This document shows positions 18,532 through 28,607 of a stretch of DNA of 64,000 nt, piece by piece. Within the stretch, counting starts at the first letter, position 1. Every line of letters begins with the position of its first letter. The position numbers and the translations under genes are program-made. The DNA is from an uncultured Eubacteriales bacterium (lineage in GTDB: Bacteria; Bacillota; Clostridia; Monoglobales; Monoglobaceae): positions 11,308 to 75,307 of the forward strand of contig UQOT01000002.1 in NCBI GenBank assembly GCA_900542675.1, given 5' to 3'. A model generated the notes under the pieces. It worked only from the letters and a program-made list of their open reading frames with translations. It made no database searches and was not told the DNA's origin.

Positions 18532-18900
18532 TTATAATACCTCGGGAGCCAAAGACAATATCTTCATATACTCCTTGTCTCTGAGTTCTCTTGCAACCGG
18601 GCCGAATATACGTGTGCCTCTCGGCGTTTTGTCATCTCTGATTAAAACAGCTGCGTTCTCGTCAAAGCAAATCTTTGAACCATCGTTTCTCTTAACGCCG
18701 TTCTTTGTGCGAACGATAACCGCCTTGACAACGTCACCCTTCTTAACACCGCCGCCGGGCGTTGCTTTTTTAACAGAAGCGATGATAACGTCGCCGATAT
18801 TGCCGTAACGTCTGAACGAACCGCCCATTACACGGATGCAAAGGATTTCCTTAGCGCCGCTGTTGTCAGCAACCTTTAATATAGTCTGCTGTTGTACCAT
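18532..18900 (-). CDS. rplN: 50S ribosomal protein L14
   Basis: A 122-residue L14 that forms an intersubunit bridge and contacts L19. [22 protein letters not shown] and [13 protein letters not shown] are diagnostic. It lies 42 bases after rpsQ. Confidence 0.97.
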   Translation of the reverse strand: MVQQQTILKVADNSGAKEILCIRVMGGSFRRYGNIGDVIIASVKKATPGGGVKKGDVVKAVIVRTKNGVKRNDGSKICFDENAAVLIRDDKTPRGTRIFGPVARELRDKEYMKILSLAPEVL

Positions 18901-18942
18901 AACGGATTTCCTCCTATCTTACAGTCTAATTTATCCGGCCTA

Positions 18943-19200
18943 TTATTTAGCCTTCTCAACAATTTCAACAAGTCTCCATCTCTTATCCTTAGAGAGCGGT
19001 CTTGTTTCCATTACCTTAACTCTGTCGCCTATACCGCAGACATTGTTCTCGTCGTGCGCTTTAAGCTTATAAGTTCTCTTCATAACCTTGCCGTAGAGCT
19101 TGTGCTTCTCGTTCTCTTTGATTGCAACAACGATTGTCTTATCCATCTTGTTGCTTACAACCTCGCCTATACGAGTCTTGCGAAAATTACGTTCTTCCAT
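18943..19200 (-). CDS. rpsQ: 30S ribosomal protein S17
   Basis: An 85-residue OB-fold protein. The S17 signature region [25 protein letters not shown] is complete. It begins 15 bases after rpmC. Confidence 0.97.
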   Translation of the reverse strand: MEERNFRKTRIGEVVSNKMDKTIVVAIKENEKHKLYGKVMKRTYKLKAHDENNVCGIGDRVKVMETRPLSKDKRWRLVEIVEKAK

Positions 19201-19215
19201 TTATCTCTGCACCTC

Positions 19216-19428
19216 CTACGCGTTCAGGTTTGCATTCAAACCGAGTTCTTTTTCTTTTAAAACTGTCTTGCATCTTGCGATATCCTTCTTAACGCTAACC
19301 ATTCTCATAGGATTATCGAGCTGGTTGGTAGCGTTTTGAAAACGAAGGTTAAAAAGTTCTTCCTTTAAATCCTGAACCTTATCTTCAAGTTCCTGCGTTG
19401 AAAGGTCTCTTATCTCATTTATTTTCAT
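19216..19428 (-). CDS. rpmC: 50S ribosomal protein L29
   Basis: A 70-residue helical hairpin protein near the tunnel exit, where it helps dock signal recognition particle and trigger factor. [20 protein letters not shown] is the family signature. Its start overlaps the rplP stop by one base. Confidence 0.97.
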   Translation of the reverse strand: MKINEIRDLSTQELEDKVQDLKEELFNLRFQNATNQLDNPMRMVSVKKDIARCKTVLKEKELGLNANLNA

Positions 19429-19859
19429 TAACTATCACCTTCCGTTTCTTGGTCAGCTTTTCTGACAAACTTACACTTCATCGGGAGCTTGTGCATAGCA
19501 AGACGGAGCGCCTCGCGTGCAACTTCCTCACTTATACCGCCTATTTCAAACATTACCTTGCCCGGCTTTACTACCGATACCCAGTACTCCGGTGCACCCT
19601 TACCTTTACCCATACGAGTTTCAGCGGGCTTCTTAGTAACGCTCTTGTCCGGGAAAATCTTTATCCAAACCTTACCGCCTCTTTTGGTGTAACGCGTCAT
19701 AGCGACACGGGCAGCCTCAATCTGGTTGCTTGTAACCCACGCGGGGCTAAGTGCCTGAAGACCGTATTCACCGTAAGTAACCTTGTTACCGCGATGAGCC
19801 GTTCCCTTCATACGTCCGCGATGGAGTCTTCTGTACTTAACTCTCTTTGGAGATAACAT
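19428..19859 (-). CDS. rplP: 50S ribosomal protein L16
   Basis: A 143-residue L16 that contacts A-site t[22 protein letters not shown] at the start and [18 protein letters not shown] in the middle are diagnostic. Start overlaps the rpsC stop by one base. Confidence 0.97.
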   Translation of the reverse strand: MLSPKRVKYRRLHRGRMKGTAHRGNKVTYGEYGLQALSPAWVTSNQIEAARVAMTRYTKRGGKVWIKIFPDKSVTKKPAETRMGKGKGAPEYWVSVVKPGKVMFEIGGISEEVAREALRLAMHKLPMKCKFVRKADQETEGDS

Positions 19860-20599
19860 TACCTTCTGCCTCCTCTCTGACCTGCATTTCTCTGCTGTCT
19901 CGGAGCACCGTCTCTTCTCTGTCTCGGTTTTCTTGCCGGGATTTCCTGTCTGGTGCTGCGACCGCCCTTATCAGCGAGGACTTCTCCTCTGTATATCCAT
20001 ACCTTAACACCAATTTTGCCGTAGGTTGTGTTTGCCTCTGCAAAACCGTAGTCTATGTCAGCTCTTAAGGTCTGAAGCGGAATTGTACCCTCATGATAGT
20101 GCTCGGTTCTTGCGATTTCGGCGCCGCCTACACGACCTGCTACCTGAGTCTTGATGCCCTTTGCGCCGAGCTTCATAGCTCTGCCCATACACTGCTTCAT
20201 AGCCTTTCTGAACGAAATACGTCTCTCGAGCTGTGACGCGATGTTCTCAGCAACGAGCTGCGCGTCCAAATCGGGCGACTTTACTTCTATTACATTCAAG
20301 ATGATGGTCTTACCTGTCATCTTCTCAAGCTCTTTCTTGAGCTTTTCAATCTCACTGCCGCCCTTACCGATTACGATACCCGGCTTGCCGGCATGGATTG
20401 AAATACGAACCTTGTTCGCGAATTTCTCGATTTCTATTTTTGCAACTCCGGCCTGGAATAACTTCTTCTTCAAGAATACTCTGAGGTTATAATCCTCAAC
20501 GAGGCTGTCGCCGAAGTCCTTTTTGTTTGCAAACCAACGTGAATCCCAGTCCTTGATTACGCCGACTCTGAGACCATGTGGATTAACTTTCTGACCCAT
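19859..20599 (-). CDS. rpsC: 30S ribosomal protein S3
   Basis: A 246-residue S3 that lines the mRNA entry channel. The KH domain includes [20 protein letters not shown]; the C-terminal domain follows with [22 protein letters not shown]. The last 30 residues form an Arg/Gln/Gly-rich tail somewhat longer than usual. Confidence 0.97.
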   Translation of the reverse strand: MGQKVNPHGLRVGVIKDWDSRWFANKKDFGDSLVEDYNLRVFLKKKLFQAGVAKIEIEKFANKVRISIHAGKPGIVIGKGGSEIEKLKKELEKMTGKTIILNVIEVKSPDLDAQLVAENIASQLERRISFRKAMKQCMGRAMKLGAKGIKTQVAGRVGGAEIARTEHYHEGTIPLQTLRADIDYGFAEANTTYGKIGVKVWIYRGEVLADKGGRSTRQEIPARKPRQRRDGAPRQQRNAGQRGGRR

Positions 20600-20616
20600 G
20601 CTTGTGTCCTCCTATC

Positions 20617-20952
20617 TTATTCCTTCTCCTGAAGTTTTATTGTTATGTGACTTGTTTTCTTATTAATTCTAAATGCACGTCCCTGCGCTCTTGCCTGAAT
20701 TCTCTTAAGCGTCGGGCCCTGATCCGCATAAACCTCTGCAACGTAAAGCTTCTCAACATCCATATTGTGGTTGTTTTCAGCGTTTGCGATTGCGGAGTTT
20801 AAAAGCTTCTCAACAACGGGGCTTGCCGCTTTAGGAGTATTCTTTAAAATTCCGATTGCTTCGCCTACCGACTTATTTCTGATAAGGTCGATAACTACGC
20901 GAACCTTTCTCGGCGCGATACGTACATGAGTAACTTTTGCTACTGCTTGCAT
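20617..20952 (-). CDS. rplV: 50S ribosomal protein L22
   Basis: A 111-residue L22 whose hairpin reaches the nascent-chain tunnel; macrolide resistance changes map there. [20 protein letters not shown] and the C-terminal [20 protein letters not shown] are conserved. Confidence 0.97.
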   Translation of the reverse strand: MQAVAKVTHVRIAPRKVRVVIDLIRNKSVGEAIGILKNTPKAASPVVEKLLNSAIANAENNHNMDVEKLYVAEVYADQGPTLKRIQARAQGRAFRINKKTSHITIKLQEKE

Positions 20953-21037
20953 ATCTGTATAGCTCCTTTCGATTTATATCACAATCTTAAAAATCCGTAC
21001 GCCGTATGTTCGGCGCTAACTTACGTCCGCAGACGGT

Positions 21038-21310
21038 TTAGCCGGTTGTCTTTGCGCCGGCATGACCTCTGTATGTTCTTGTCGGAGCGAACTCGCCGAG
21101 CTTATGACCGACCATATCCTCACTGACATACACCGGAACGTGCTTTCTTCCATCATATACCGCTATGGTATGTCCTACCATCTCAGGGAATATTGTGGAA
21201 GCTCTCGACCATGTCTTTAAGACTGTCTTTTCGTTCTTCTCATTCATTGCAACTATTCTTGCGAGAAGCTTCTGGTCAACGAAAGGTCCCTTTTTAATAC
21301 TTCTGCCCAT
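21038..21310 (-). CDS. rpsS: 30S ribosomal protein S19
   Basis: A 90-residue S19 with [16 protein letters not shown] at the start and [18 protein letters not shown] near the end. It lies in the 30S head next to S13 and contacts the decoding region. Confidence 0.97.
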   Translation of the reverse strand: MGRSIKKGPFVDQKLLARIVAMNEKNEKTVLKTWSRASTIFPEMVGHTIAVYDGRKHVPVYVSEDMVGHKLGEFAPTRTYRGHAGAKTTG

Positions 21311-21324
21311 TATATATTCCCTCC

Positions 21325-22158
21325 TTATTTAGCGTTACGTCTCTTAACAATAAACTTGTCAGACGCTTTCTTCTTATTTCTCGTCTTGTAACCGAGTGCA
21401 GGCTTACCCCACGGAGTAACAGGACTCGGCATACCGATAGGCGACTTACCTTCACCACCGCCGTGCGGATGGTCGTTCGGGTTCATAACTACACCACGAA
21501 CTGTCGGACGCCAGCCCATATGACGCTTTCTGCCCGCCTTACCGAGGTTGATGTTCTCATAATCCGCATTGCCGACCTGGCCTATTGTCGCGCGGCAATT
21601 AAGTCTTACCATTCTAACCTCGCCGCTTGGCAGTCTTACCTGAGCGAAGCCGTTCTCTTTAGCCATAAGCTGAGCTGTATTACCGGCGCTTCTTACCATC
21701 TGACCGCCCTTACCGGGGCTAAGTTCGATGTTGTAAATCATTGTGCCGACCGGAATGTCCTTAATCTCCATAGCGTTACCCGGCTTAATATCCGCGCCTT
21801 CGCCCGAGATTACCTTATCACCCTTCTTAAGTCCGACCGGAGCGATAATGTAGGTCTTAACTCCGTCCTCATACTGAAGAAGCGCGATGTTAGCCGATCT
21901 GTTCGGATCGTATTCTATCGAAAGAACAGTAGCTTCCATTCCGTCCTTGTTTCTCTTAAAATCTATTACTCTGTATTTTCTCTTTGTACCGCCGCCACGA
22001 TGTCTTACGGTAATTCTGCCGTAAGAATTACGTCCTGCCTTGCTGTGAAGAGGACGGAGCAGGGATTTCTCCGGTGCTACCTTATCAATCTCCTCAAAAG
22101 TCGAGCAAGTCATCTGGCGCAGCGAAGGTGTAGTAGGATTATATTTCTTAATACCCAT
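21325..22158 (-). CDS. rplB: 50S ribosomal protein L2
   Basis: A 277-residue L2, one of the oldest large-subunit proteins and needed for peptidyl transferase activity and subunit joining. [21 protein letters not shown] and the signature [16 protein letters not shown], with the conserved His, are intact. Confidence 0.98.
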   Translation of the reverse strand: MGIKKYNPTTPSLRQMTCSTFEEIDKVAPEKSLLRPLHSKAGRNSYGRITVRHRGGGTKRKYRVIDFKRNKDGMEATVLSIEYDPNRSANIALLQYEDGVKTYIIAPVGLKKGDKVISGEGADIKPGNAMEIKDIPVGTMIYNIELSPGKGGQMVRSAGNTAQLMAKENGFAQVRLPSGEVRMVRLNCRATIGQVGNADYENINLGKAGRKRHMGWRPTVRGVVMNPNDHPHGGGEGKSPIGMPSPVTPWGKPALGYKTRNKKKASDKFIVKRRNAK

Positions 22159-22196
22159 TTTCTATATCTCCTTATCTGCAAAATTTAAGGTTATGA

Positions 22197-22481
22197 TTAA
22201 GACTCAAAGAGTTCTATTGTCTTGCTTGACGGTGTGAGCTTAACTACTGCTTTCTTCCAGTCCGCTCTCTTACCGGCAAACACACCCTGTCTCTTCGGCT
22301 TGCCTTTGTAGTTGATTGTAGTAACCTTCTCTACCTCTACCTTGAAGATTTCTTCAACAGCCTTTTTAATCTCAATCTTGTTTGCGTTCTTCGCAACTTC
22401 AAAAGTGTACTTCTTGTCCGCAGTCTGATCCATACTCTTCTCTGTGATTATGGGTCTTCTGATGATATCATGTGCTACCAT
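22197..22481 (-). CDS. rplW: 50S ribosomal protein L23
   Basis: A 94-residue L23, the docking site for trigger factor and SRP at the tunnel exit. [22 protein letters not shown] and the loop [21 protein letters not shown] are present. Start overlaps the rplD stop by one base. Confidence 0.97.
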   Translation of the reverse strand: MVAHDIIRRPIITEKSMDQTADKKYTFEVAKNANKIEIKKAVEEIFKVEVEKVTTINYKGKPKRQGVFAGKRADWKKAVVKLTPSSKTIELFES

Positions 22482-23104
22482 TATGCGTACACCTCCTCGA
22501 GCTTATTCACCGCATCCTTTAAGATGATGCACTTGGTGTGATTTAATACCTCGTATGTGTTGATTGCACCGACGAATGTCGTGTCAACACCTCTTATATT
22601 TCTCGCCGAGTTAACAATCATCTTGTCATTCTCCGGGAGAACTATCAAAGCCTTTTCCGAAACATTAAGATTTTTAAGCATTTCGGCAATCTGCTTTGTC
22701 TTGTATTCGCCGCACTCGAGCGCCTCAAGTACGATGATATCGTTATCCTCGACCTTTGATGAAAGCGCCGACTTAAGAGCGAGCTGTCTTACCTTCTTAT
22801 TTACCGAGTATCTGTAGCTTCTCGGCTTCGGGCCGATGGCAACGCCGCCGCCAACCCACTGCGGAGCACGGATACTACCCTGTCTTGCACGGCCTGTACC
22901 CTTCTGTCTCCAAGGCTTTATACCGCCGCCTCTGACTTCTGTACGGGTCAAAGTGGACTGTGTGCCCTGTCTCTGGTTTGCCAAGTAGTTTACAACTACT
23001 TCGTGCATAACGTCTTTGTTAACTTCTATACCAAAAACGTTTTCATTTAAGTCCATTGTGCCGGTAACCTTACCGTCCACATTATAAACGTCTACTGTAG
23101 GCAT
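22481..23104 (-). CDS. rplD: 50S ribosomal protein L4
   Basis: A 207-residue L4. The tunnel loop is visible as [21 protein letters not shown]. In several bacteria L4 also represses its own operon by acting on the S10 leader; the long leader here would permit that, but no target site has been shown. Confidence 0.97.
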   Translation of the reverse strand: MPTVDVYNVDGKVTGTMDLNENVFGIEVNKDVMHEVVVNYLANQRQGTQSTLTRTEVRGGGIKPWRQKGTGRARQGSIRAPQWVGGGVAIGPKPRSYRYSVNKKVRQLALKSALSSKVEDNDIIVLEALECGEYKTKQIAEMLKNLNVSEKALIVLPENDKMIVNSARNIRGVDTTFVGAINTYEVLNHTKCIILKDAVNKLEEVYA

Positions 23105-23130
23105 TTCTATATCCTCCTCTCTCTGTGGTC

Positions 23131-23766
23131 TTAGGCCTCAGCCTTAACTGCGTTCTTTACAACAACCAGACCGCCCTTGGGACCGGGAACCGAACCCTTT
23201 ATGAGCAGGAGATTGCGCTCTGTATCTATTTTAACTAAATCAAGATTTTGGATTGTAACCTTTTCAACACCGAAGTGTCCCGGCATCTTCTTACCCTTGA
23301 ATACTCTTGAAGGGTCTGAACATGCGCCGAGTGAACCCGGGCCTCTGTGATAGTGAGAACCGTGTGTCATAGGACCTCTGTGTGTTCCCCATCTCTTGAT
23401 TGTACCCGCAAAACCGTGACCCTTGCTTGTGCCGGTAACGTCTACAACGTCGCCGCCTTCAAACTGTTCAACAGTGAGTACGTCGCCGACATTAAGCTCA
23501 GCGGCACTGTCAAGCTTGAACTCCTTAAGGTGCTTCTTAACGGGAACTCCCGCCTTGCCGAAGTGACCTTTCTCGGGCTTGTTTGCGCGTCTTTCCTTCT
23601 TGTCCTCAAAGCCGACCTGAACGGCTGTGTAACCGTCAACTTCCTCGGTCTTCTTCTGTACTACCGGACACGGACCTGCTTCGATAACGGATACCGGAAT
23701 GAGTACGCCGTCCTCTGTGAAGATCTGTGTCATACCAATCTTTTTACCTAAGATTGCTTTCTTCAT
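23131..23766 (-). CDS. rplC: 50S ribosomal protein L3
   Basis: A 211-residue L3. [16 protein letters not shown] at the start and [20 protein letters not shown] in the extended loop near the peptidyl transferase centre identify it. Confidence 0.97.
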   Translation of the reverse strand: MKKAILGKKIGMTQIFTEDGVLIPVSVIEAGPCPVVQKKTEEVDGYTAVQVGFEDKKERRANKPEKGHFGKAGVPVKKHLKEFKLDSAAELNVGDVLTVEQFEGGDVVDVTGTSKGHGFAGTIKRWGTHRGPMTHGSHYHRGPGSLGACSDPSRVFKGKKMPGHFGVEKVTIQNLDLVKIDTERNLLLIKGSVPGPKGGLVVVKNAVKAEA

Positions 23767-23922
23767 TTTTCTTTCCTCCTATATACACAGGCATCGGTTC
23801 ATCGCGGGACTGATATGCGCGAACTTACCTGCGGGTCAGCGGTTGAGAAAACCCCAACATAACCAAAATTTTTGGTAAACGACTTTATGCAAGATTTCCT
23901 TGCGTAAAAAAATCTGCCTGAA

Positions 23923-24231
23923 CTATATCTTAAGTTCGATATCAACACCTGCAGGCAGGTCAAGGTGCTTTAAAGCATCAATTGTCTTGCTGTTCGGACC
24001 TAAAACGTCGATAAGTCTCTTGTGCGTTCTAAGCTCAAACTGCTCACGCGAATCCTTATACTTATGAACAGCTCTTAAAATAGTAACAACTTCCTTTCTT
24101 GTCGGAAGCGGGATAGGACCCGATACCTTCGCACCTGTTCTCTTAGCTGTTTCAACAATCTTAGCGGCGCTCTGGTCGATAAGATTTGAATCATAAGCCT
24201 TAAGTCTGATTCTGATTCTCTCTGTAGCCAT
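23923..24231 (-). CDS. rpsJ: 30S ribosomal protein S10
   Basis: A 102-residue S10, also known as NusE, which links ribosome and transcription antitermination factors. [18 protein letters not shown] and [21 protein letters not shown] are diagnostic. It is the first gene of the operon; a 156-base gene-free gap with a CCAAAAATTTTTGG palindrome separates it from rplC. Confidence 0.97.
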   Translation of the reverse strand: MATERIRIRLKAYDSNLIDQSAAKIVETAKRTGAKVSGPIPLPTRKEVVTILRAVHKYKDSREQFELRTHKRLIDVLGPNSKTIDALKHLDLPAGVDIELKI

Positions 24232-24519
24232 AAAATGTGCCCTCCTTATTGAAATAGATTAACCACCGTGCCGGGCGTTTCGCACGATTTAAAAATAAAA
24301 CCCGAACCGATGCTTCCGCATACGAGCCGGGAGGAATTTACACAAATCATTTATGTCCGCAGAATAATAAAAATACCGCGGGCATAGCATAAGTGTAGTA
24401 TTAAAGTGTGACCTTCCGCCCTGTTTTTAAAACCGGACAATCTCCCCCGAAATTTCCAAACTCACGCGTCACTGCGCGCGGTCTGCCACCTCCGGGTTCA
24501 TCGTATGTCTCTGTCACGC
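24232..24519 (-). promoter_or_regulatory. Leader of the S10 operon with possible attenuator
   Basis: About 290 untranslated bases lie between the promoter and rpsJ. Near 24301-24331 a hairpin (CCCGGCTCG...CGGTTCGGG closed by ATGC-TTCC-GCAT on the plus strand) is followed on the minus strand by TTTTATTTTT, as in an intrinsic terminator. Its place inside the leader suggests attenuation by a ribosomal protein such as L4. No T-box sequence is visible. Confidence 0.5.
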
Positions 24520-24525
24520 CTAACT

Positions 24526-24554
24526 ATTATACAGCCTATGCCCAAAAATGTCAA
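24526..24554 (-). promoter_or_regulatory. Promoter of the S10-spc-alpha operon
   Basis: Minus strand TTGACA (24554-24549), 17-base spacer and TATAAT (24531-24526): full consensus, as expected for the strongest operon in the window. Confidence 0.88.
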
Positions 24555-24630
24555 GAAAATTTTCAGTAAATATTACACAAAATTCGAGATTTAAAGCCCG
24601 AATTAATGCACATTTTTGTGTATTCTGCCA

Positions 24631-25986
24631 TTAATTTTTTAAAAGCTTTCTGTAAACGGTAAATATCATTGCGGTAAACGCCGCTGTGCCGCCTATCAGA
24701 TTTGATATCGGCTCCGCCCAAAACACACCGTATACCGCAGGGGTCCACACCTTCGGCAAAATCAGAGTCAGCGGCACCACTATTATTATCTTGCGAAACA
24801 GCGAAAAGAATACCGCGTGCTTCGGCTTGTCAAGCGCGGTGAACGCCGTCTGACCCGAAAACTGCAAAGCCATAAACACAAAACCGAAAAAGTAGATATG
24901 AAGCGCTTCCTGTGCGCAGACGAGCAGTTCTGTGTTTTCGGTAAACAGCCCAATAAAGAACCGCGGAAACACGGACACGGCAATCCACGCAAGGGCGGTA
25001 TACCCGATAAGTATAGCGGACATACTGCGTATACCGCTCTTTACACGGTCATTCCTGCCCGCACCATAGTTATAGCCGAGTACCGGCTGCGCTCCCTGAG
25101 AAAATCCGTTTGCCGGCAGCGAAACTATCTCGCGCACCGAATTTATAATCGTCATAGCTCCGATATAGATATCGCTGCCGTACGCCTTGAGCGTAACATT
25201 GCACGCCATCTGCACCGCCGCGTTTGTCGCCATCATTGTAAAGCCCGCCAGACCGAGCGCGAGGATTTTTCTTGTCCGCTTAAGGTTTAGACTCAGCATA
25301 TTTCTAAGCTTTATCTTATACTCCGACTTGCCGAGCGTTAAAAACCAAACCGCCCACACAGCGGAAAAGAACTGTGATATAACTGTCGCGGCGGCAGCTC
25401 CTCTCACGCCCATATCGAGCACAAAAATCAGTATCGGGTCAAGCACAATATTAAGCGCCGCTCCAATTGCAATCGTCAGCATACCGATTTTACTGTAGCC
25501 CTGCGCGTTTATTATTCCGTTTAGTCCAAGCGTAAGCATCGGGAAAATTGAGCCGAAAAGATAAACCGCAAGATATTCGTCCGCATACGGAAGTGTCGCC
25601 CCGCTTGCGCCGAGCAGCTTTAAAACAGGCGTTTTGAATATGAGTCCTAAAACCGTCACAGCCGCGCCGAATATAACGAGCAGCGACGCGGCATTACCCA
25701 AGAGGCTCTCTGCCTCAGCCGCGTTCTTCCTGCCGCGTTCGATTGAGATAAGCGGAGCCGCACCCGCTCCGACAAGATTAGAAAAAGCCATAACAACCGA
25801 AATGACCGGCAGGCATATACCTACGCCGGTCAGCGCATCTGTTGTCTCCGTACCGCCTATCCTGCCGATAAACATACGGTCGACAACATTATATAGTATC
25901 GTAATAAGCTGCGCGACAGTCATAGGAACGGCAAGACGCAGTATATGCTTTAATATGCTGCCGCGCGAAAAATCATTGTTATTCAT
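24631..25986 (-). CDS. MATE-family efflux transporter
   Basis: A 451-residue multidrug and toxin extrusion protein with about twelve hydrophobic helices arranged as two homologous bundles. The N-terminal half starts KHILRLAVPMTVAQLITILYNVVDRMFIG, typical of the family; GFSQGAQPVLGYNYGAG marks the second half. It should export cationic or other toxic compounds using a Na+ or H+ gradient. The ATG at 25986 lies two bases after the stop of the upstream unknown gene, so translation is probably coupled; the longer TTG start at 26037 lacks a ribosome site. Confidence 0.9.
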   Translation of the reverse strand: MNNNDFSRGSILKHILRLAVPMTVAQLITILYNVVDRMFIGRIGGTETTDALTGVGICLPVISVVMAFSNLVGAGAAPLISIERGRKNAAEAESLLGNAASLLVIFGAAVTVLGLIFKTPVLKLLGASGATLPYADEYLAVYLFGSIFPMLTLGLNGIINAQGYSKIGMLTIAIGAALNIVLDPILIFVLDMGVRGAAAATVISQFFSAVWAVWFLTLGKSEYKIKLRNMLSLNLKRTRKILALGLAGFTMMATNAAVQMACNVTLKAYGSDIYIGAMTIINSVREIVSLPANGFSQGAQPVLGYNYGAGRNDRVKSGIRSMSAILIGYTALAWIAVSVFPRFFIGLFTENTELLVCAQEALHIYFFGFVFMALQFSGQTAFTALDKPKHAVFFSLFRKIIIVVPLTLILPKVWTPAVYGVFWAEPISNLIGGTAAFTAMIFTVYRKLLKN

Positions 25987-25987
25987 T

Positions 25988-26758
25988 TTAAATATCGCTG
26001 AAACGCTGATGGAGCTTCGGATACACCTTTTCTTCAATAAATATATAATAATCCAAAAGCTTTTTCGTTTCGTTATAATACTTTTCTATATTGGCGTCTA
26101 TGTAGTAATCGCTAGTTTCGGACTTTTTGTTTCTTATCTCCGAAATCTCCTGATTGATGCGAAGTATATTAAGCCTTGCGCCGTTATATTCATCCCAGAC
26201 CGACGAAATTTGCGGATACGAAAACGCACTTAAACACTCCGCAATCTTCTTCCTCAGCAAAATCGATAAAAAATCTGCCGTATCAAAAAACGCCTTGCAC
26301 TCGCAGACAAGAGCATTTTTAAGATTATCCCTGACATACGTCTCGTTGGACGCCGCCGCACCCGACTTTGCCATATAATCGTTTGCGCATACGCGGATTA
26401 CGTGCTCATACGCATCCTTTAAGCTGTTTATCGGAAGATAAAAGGTTCTCAGCTCCGAGCCGTATTCCTCTGCGAGAATATAAAGCTCCTTTGTCTTTAG
26501 ATGAACATAGAAAATACGCTCCCAGTATTCATCTGCCGTCATCTCGTCTCTTCTGTACGAATTGATGCTTTCAAACAGAGCCTTGTTCGACTCGTCTATC
26601 GCGATATCCTGAGTCGTGCCCTTTCTGAATTCATCATCGTCCGGCAAAAGCGTGCGCTTGCCCTTCGGCTTTGAAGTACGTTCTGAGACCAATACAGCCT
26701 TAGTATTCTCCGTATCGCCGCTGTTTAATTTTTCATTATTATATGTATTATTACTCAT
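25988..26758 (-). CDS. Hypothetical soluble protein (256 aa)
   Basis: I do not recognise this protein. It is hydrophilic, has a disordered polar N-terminus (first 45 residues) and a mostly helical remainder rich in Tyr, Glu and Lys, without signal peptide or membrane segment. Its start overlaps the upstream single-helix membrane gene by four bases (ATGA), and the MATE gene follows two bases after its stop. The tight coupling suggests that the three small genes form one complex or function in one process. Confidence 0.75.
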   Translation of the reverse strand: MSNNTYNNEKLNSGDTENTKAVLVSERTSKPKGKRTLLPDDDEFRKGTTQDIAIDESNKALFESINSYRRDEMTADEYWERIFYVHLKTKELYILAEEYGSELRTFYLPINSLKDAYEHVIRVCANDYMAKSGAAASNETYVRDNLKNALVCECKAFFDTADFLSILLRKKIAECLSAFSYPQISSVWDEYNGARLNILRINQEISEIRNKKSETSDYYIDANIEKYYNETKKLLDYYIFIEEKVYPKLHQRFSDI

Positions 26759-27060
26759 ATCTTATTCCTGCCCTTCGGTAATCTGGTCGGCGACGCCTTA
26801 TGACGCAGACTTTCTATATCGTCCGCTGTGTAAAACATCTTCATTGCAAGCCTCGCGTCCGACGACGGTCTGTCATACAAATCCTCATCGCCCTTTATTG
26901 TTTTTTTGCTAATTCCCCGCGCCTTAAAAGGAAATTCTGCATCAATGAGCCGAACCGACTCACGCGCCTCCTTTACTTTGTAGGATATGTAAACTATACA
27001 AAGTAATATCGAAAGCGCCGTGATAAGCAGTGCCGCGATTAAAAATGAAATCCCGTTCAT
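26755..27060 (-). CDS. Hypothetical protein with N-terminal membrane anchor (101 aa)
   Basis: The first 27 residues form one hydrophobic helix (ISFLIAALLITALSILLCIV); the remainder is a basic, polar cytoplasmic or external tail. It is coupled to both neighbours by 4-base ATGA overlaps. No family was recognised. Confidence 0.72.
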   Translation of the reverse strand: MNGISFLIAALLITALSILLCIVYISYKVKEARESVRLIDAEFPFKARGISKKTIKGDEDLYDRPSSDARLAMKMFYTADDIESLRHKASPTRLPKGRNKI

Positions 27061-27539
27061 AACTTATCAGCTCCCTCTCTCACTCTGAAGCTGACCGATA
27101 TAAACAGCGCAAGAGCCAAAAGTATATCCGCGATAACCGCCCACGTGTTTATTCGGAAGACATTTTCACCGAATACTGTAGGGTCGCCCTCAAGCATCAA
27201 ATATCCCATCATCGCCAAAAAAATACCTATAACCACAGGCACGGCGATGACATAAACAATAGCAGAGCCGCGTCTGCCGAAAAGTATCGCGATACCCAGC
27301 GCAATAACCGACATTGCAACAACGAGATACAAAACGTCATTATCACCCATTATCATCTGCCAATATCCCGCGTCAACCTCCATCGCCGCCTTTGTAAAAA
27401 GCGGTCTTAATATAAGCGGGAAAAACGAAAATACAGCACATACAAGCCATACGCCAAGCATTGACCAAAAACGCATCAAATCAAAATAAAGCCTGTTGCC
27501 GACTTTTCTGTGCGCAATTTCGTCCTGATAATTAATCAA
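27057..27539 (-). CDS. Hypothetical four-helix membrane protein (160 aa)
   Basis: Four hydrophobic segments are visible (about residues 25-46, 69-88, 92-114 and 131-150). Start is TTG at 27539, five bases after AAGGAGGAG. It opens the unknown trio plus MATE operon. Its 5' UTR contains a run of nine C. No family was recognised. Confidence 0.72.
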   Translation of the reverse strand: MINYQDEIAHRKVGNRLYFDLMRFWSMLGVWLVCAVFSFFPLILRPLFTKAAMEVDAGYWQMIMGDNDVLYLVVAMSVIALGIAILFGRRGSAIVYVIAVPVVIGIFLAMMGYLMLEGDPTVFGENVFRINTWAVIADILLALALFISVSFRVREGADKL

Positions 27540-27582
27540 TGCAACTCCTCCTTAAAATCCACACTCCCGCCATAACGTGCCC

Positions 27583-27591
27583 GGGGGGGGG
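27583..27591. repeat. Homopolymer of nine G (nine C in the transcript)
   Basis: A G9 run lies about 45 bases upstream of the TTG start of the four-helix membrane gene, inside its predicted 5' UTR. Such runs are prone to slippage. A promoter (TTGACT, 17 bases, TAAATT on the minus strand, about 27620-27655) lies upstream. Confidence 0.6.
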
Positions 27592-27695
27592 ATGGTGCAA
27601 AACGTCAACATTCTTTGACAATAATTTAACACAAAATGCCCCCAAAGTCAAGTAAATTCGGTGTTTTGGACAAATTTCGGTTAAGGCAGAAAATC

Positions 27696-28328
27696 CTATA
27701 TGACAGGGCGCCTATGGTACGCGGTATCCCCGTCCTTTAAAAACGCTTTTGCGTTTGTGATTTCGACTATCGCCGCCTTTACACGGTCATACTCGCCGAC
27801 GGGCACATAGAGCGGAATTTCGACGTTATCCTTATATACGGTCTCTCCGATAATTACCTCCATATTATGAAGCTCATTTTGAATTTTGCCGAGCAATGTA
27901 TAGTCGCAGCTGACTGTAAGCTCACGGCACAGAGCCATATCCGTTATACCCGCAGCAGTCACGCCCGCCTTAGCGCTCTTTGAATACGCGTGAACAAGTC
28001 CGCCCGTACCGAGCAGTATTCCGCCGAAATAACGAGTCACAACAACAATCAGGTTGGTAAGCCCCTCTTTTTTCAGTATATCAAGTACGGGCATACCGGC
28101 CGTGCCCGACGGTTCGCCGTCGTCACTGTAGCGCATTATATTATTTTCTTCTATTATATAGGCATAGACGTTGTGAGCCGCGTCCCAGTATTCCTGCCGA
28201 AGCGAGTTTAAAAACTCAAGAGCCTCCTGCTCGGAAGCGACAGGTTTTACCGCTGCGATAAACCGCGAACGTTTTTCGATAATCTCCGCACTTGCCTCTC
28301 TTTCGACCGTTCGGTATAATTCCTTCAT
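27696..28328 (-). CDS. YigZ/IMPACT family protein
   Basis: A 210-residue protein of the widespread UPF0029/IMPACT N-terminal plus DUF1949 C-terminal architecture. Conserved blocks are KRSRFIAAVKPV, YSDDGEPSGTAGMPVLD and VVVTRYFGGILLGTGGLVHAY. The biochemical role in bacteria is unsettled; the eukaryotic homologue modulates GCN2 and an RNA/ribosome link is suspected. The ATG at 28328 after GGAGAA gives the usual length; two upstream in-frame ATGs are less likely. Confidence 0.9.
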   Translation of the reverse strand: MKELYRTVEREASAEIIEKRSRFIAAVKPVASEQEALEFLNSLRQEYWDAAHNVYAYIIEENNIMRYSDDGEPSGTAGMPVLDILKKEGLTNLIVVVTRYFGGILLGTGGLVHAYSKSAKAGVTAAGITDMALCRELTVSCDYTLLGKIQNELHNMEVIIGETVYKDNVEIPLYVPVGEYDRVKAAIVEITNAKAFLKDGDTAYHRRPVI

Positions 28329-28607
28329 AATAATTTTATTCTCCGATTTCTTTTCGTATGTGAACATTATAGCATGAGGCTTAAAATTTGACAAGAGCAC
28401 AGCAAAACCGCGTTTTAAAAGATTTTGAAAATATTTTGATAAAAACCTTGATTTTTTGCGTGAAGTAGTATAAAATTAAAACATATGTAATAATAATGTA
28501 ATCATCTTTGCTGCCGTACAGTTGTGGATTGACCTAAAATTGGATTTTGGCTCGGCGCAATTATACATATTTTACGCGGATAATAAAATAACGGGGGTGT
28601 AAAACCT

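Noticed and set aside
21463..22188. 241-codon open frame opposite rplB
   Set aside because: Shadow of the conserved L2 gene, no supporting signals.
24232..24630. T-box or other aminoacyl-tRNA sensing leader before rpsJ
   Set aside because: GGTGGCAGACCGCG looks slightly like a T-box, but the AGGGTGGNACCGCG core and specifier stem are absent.
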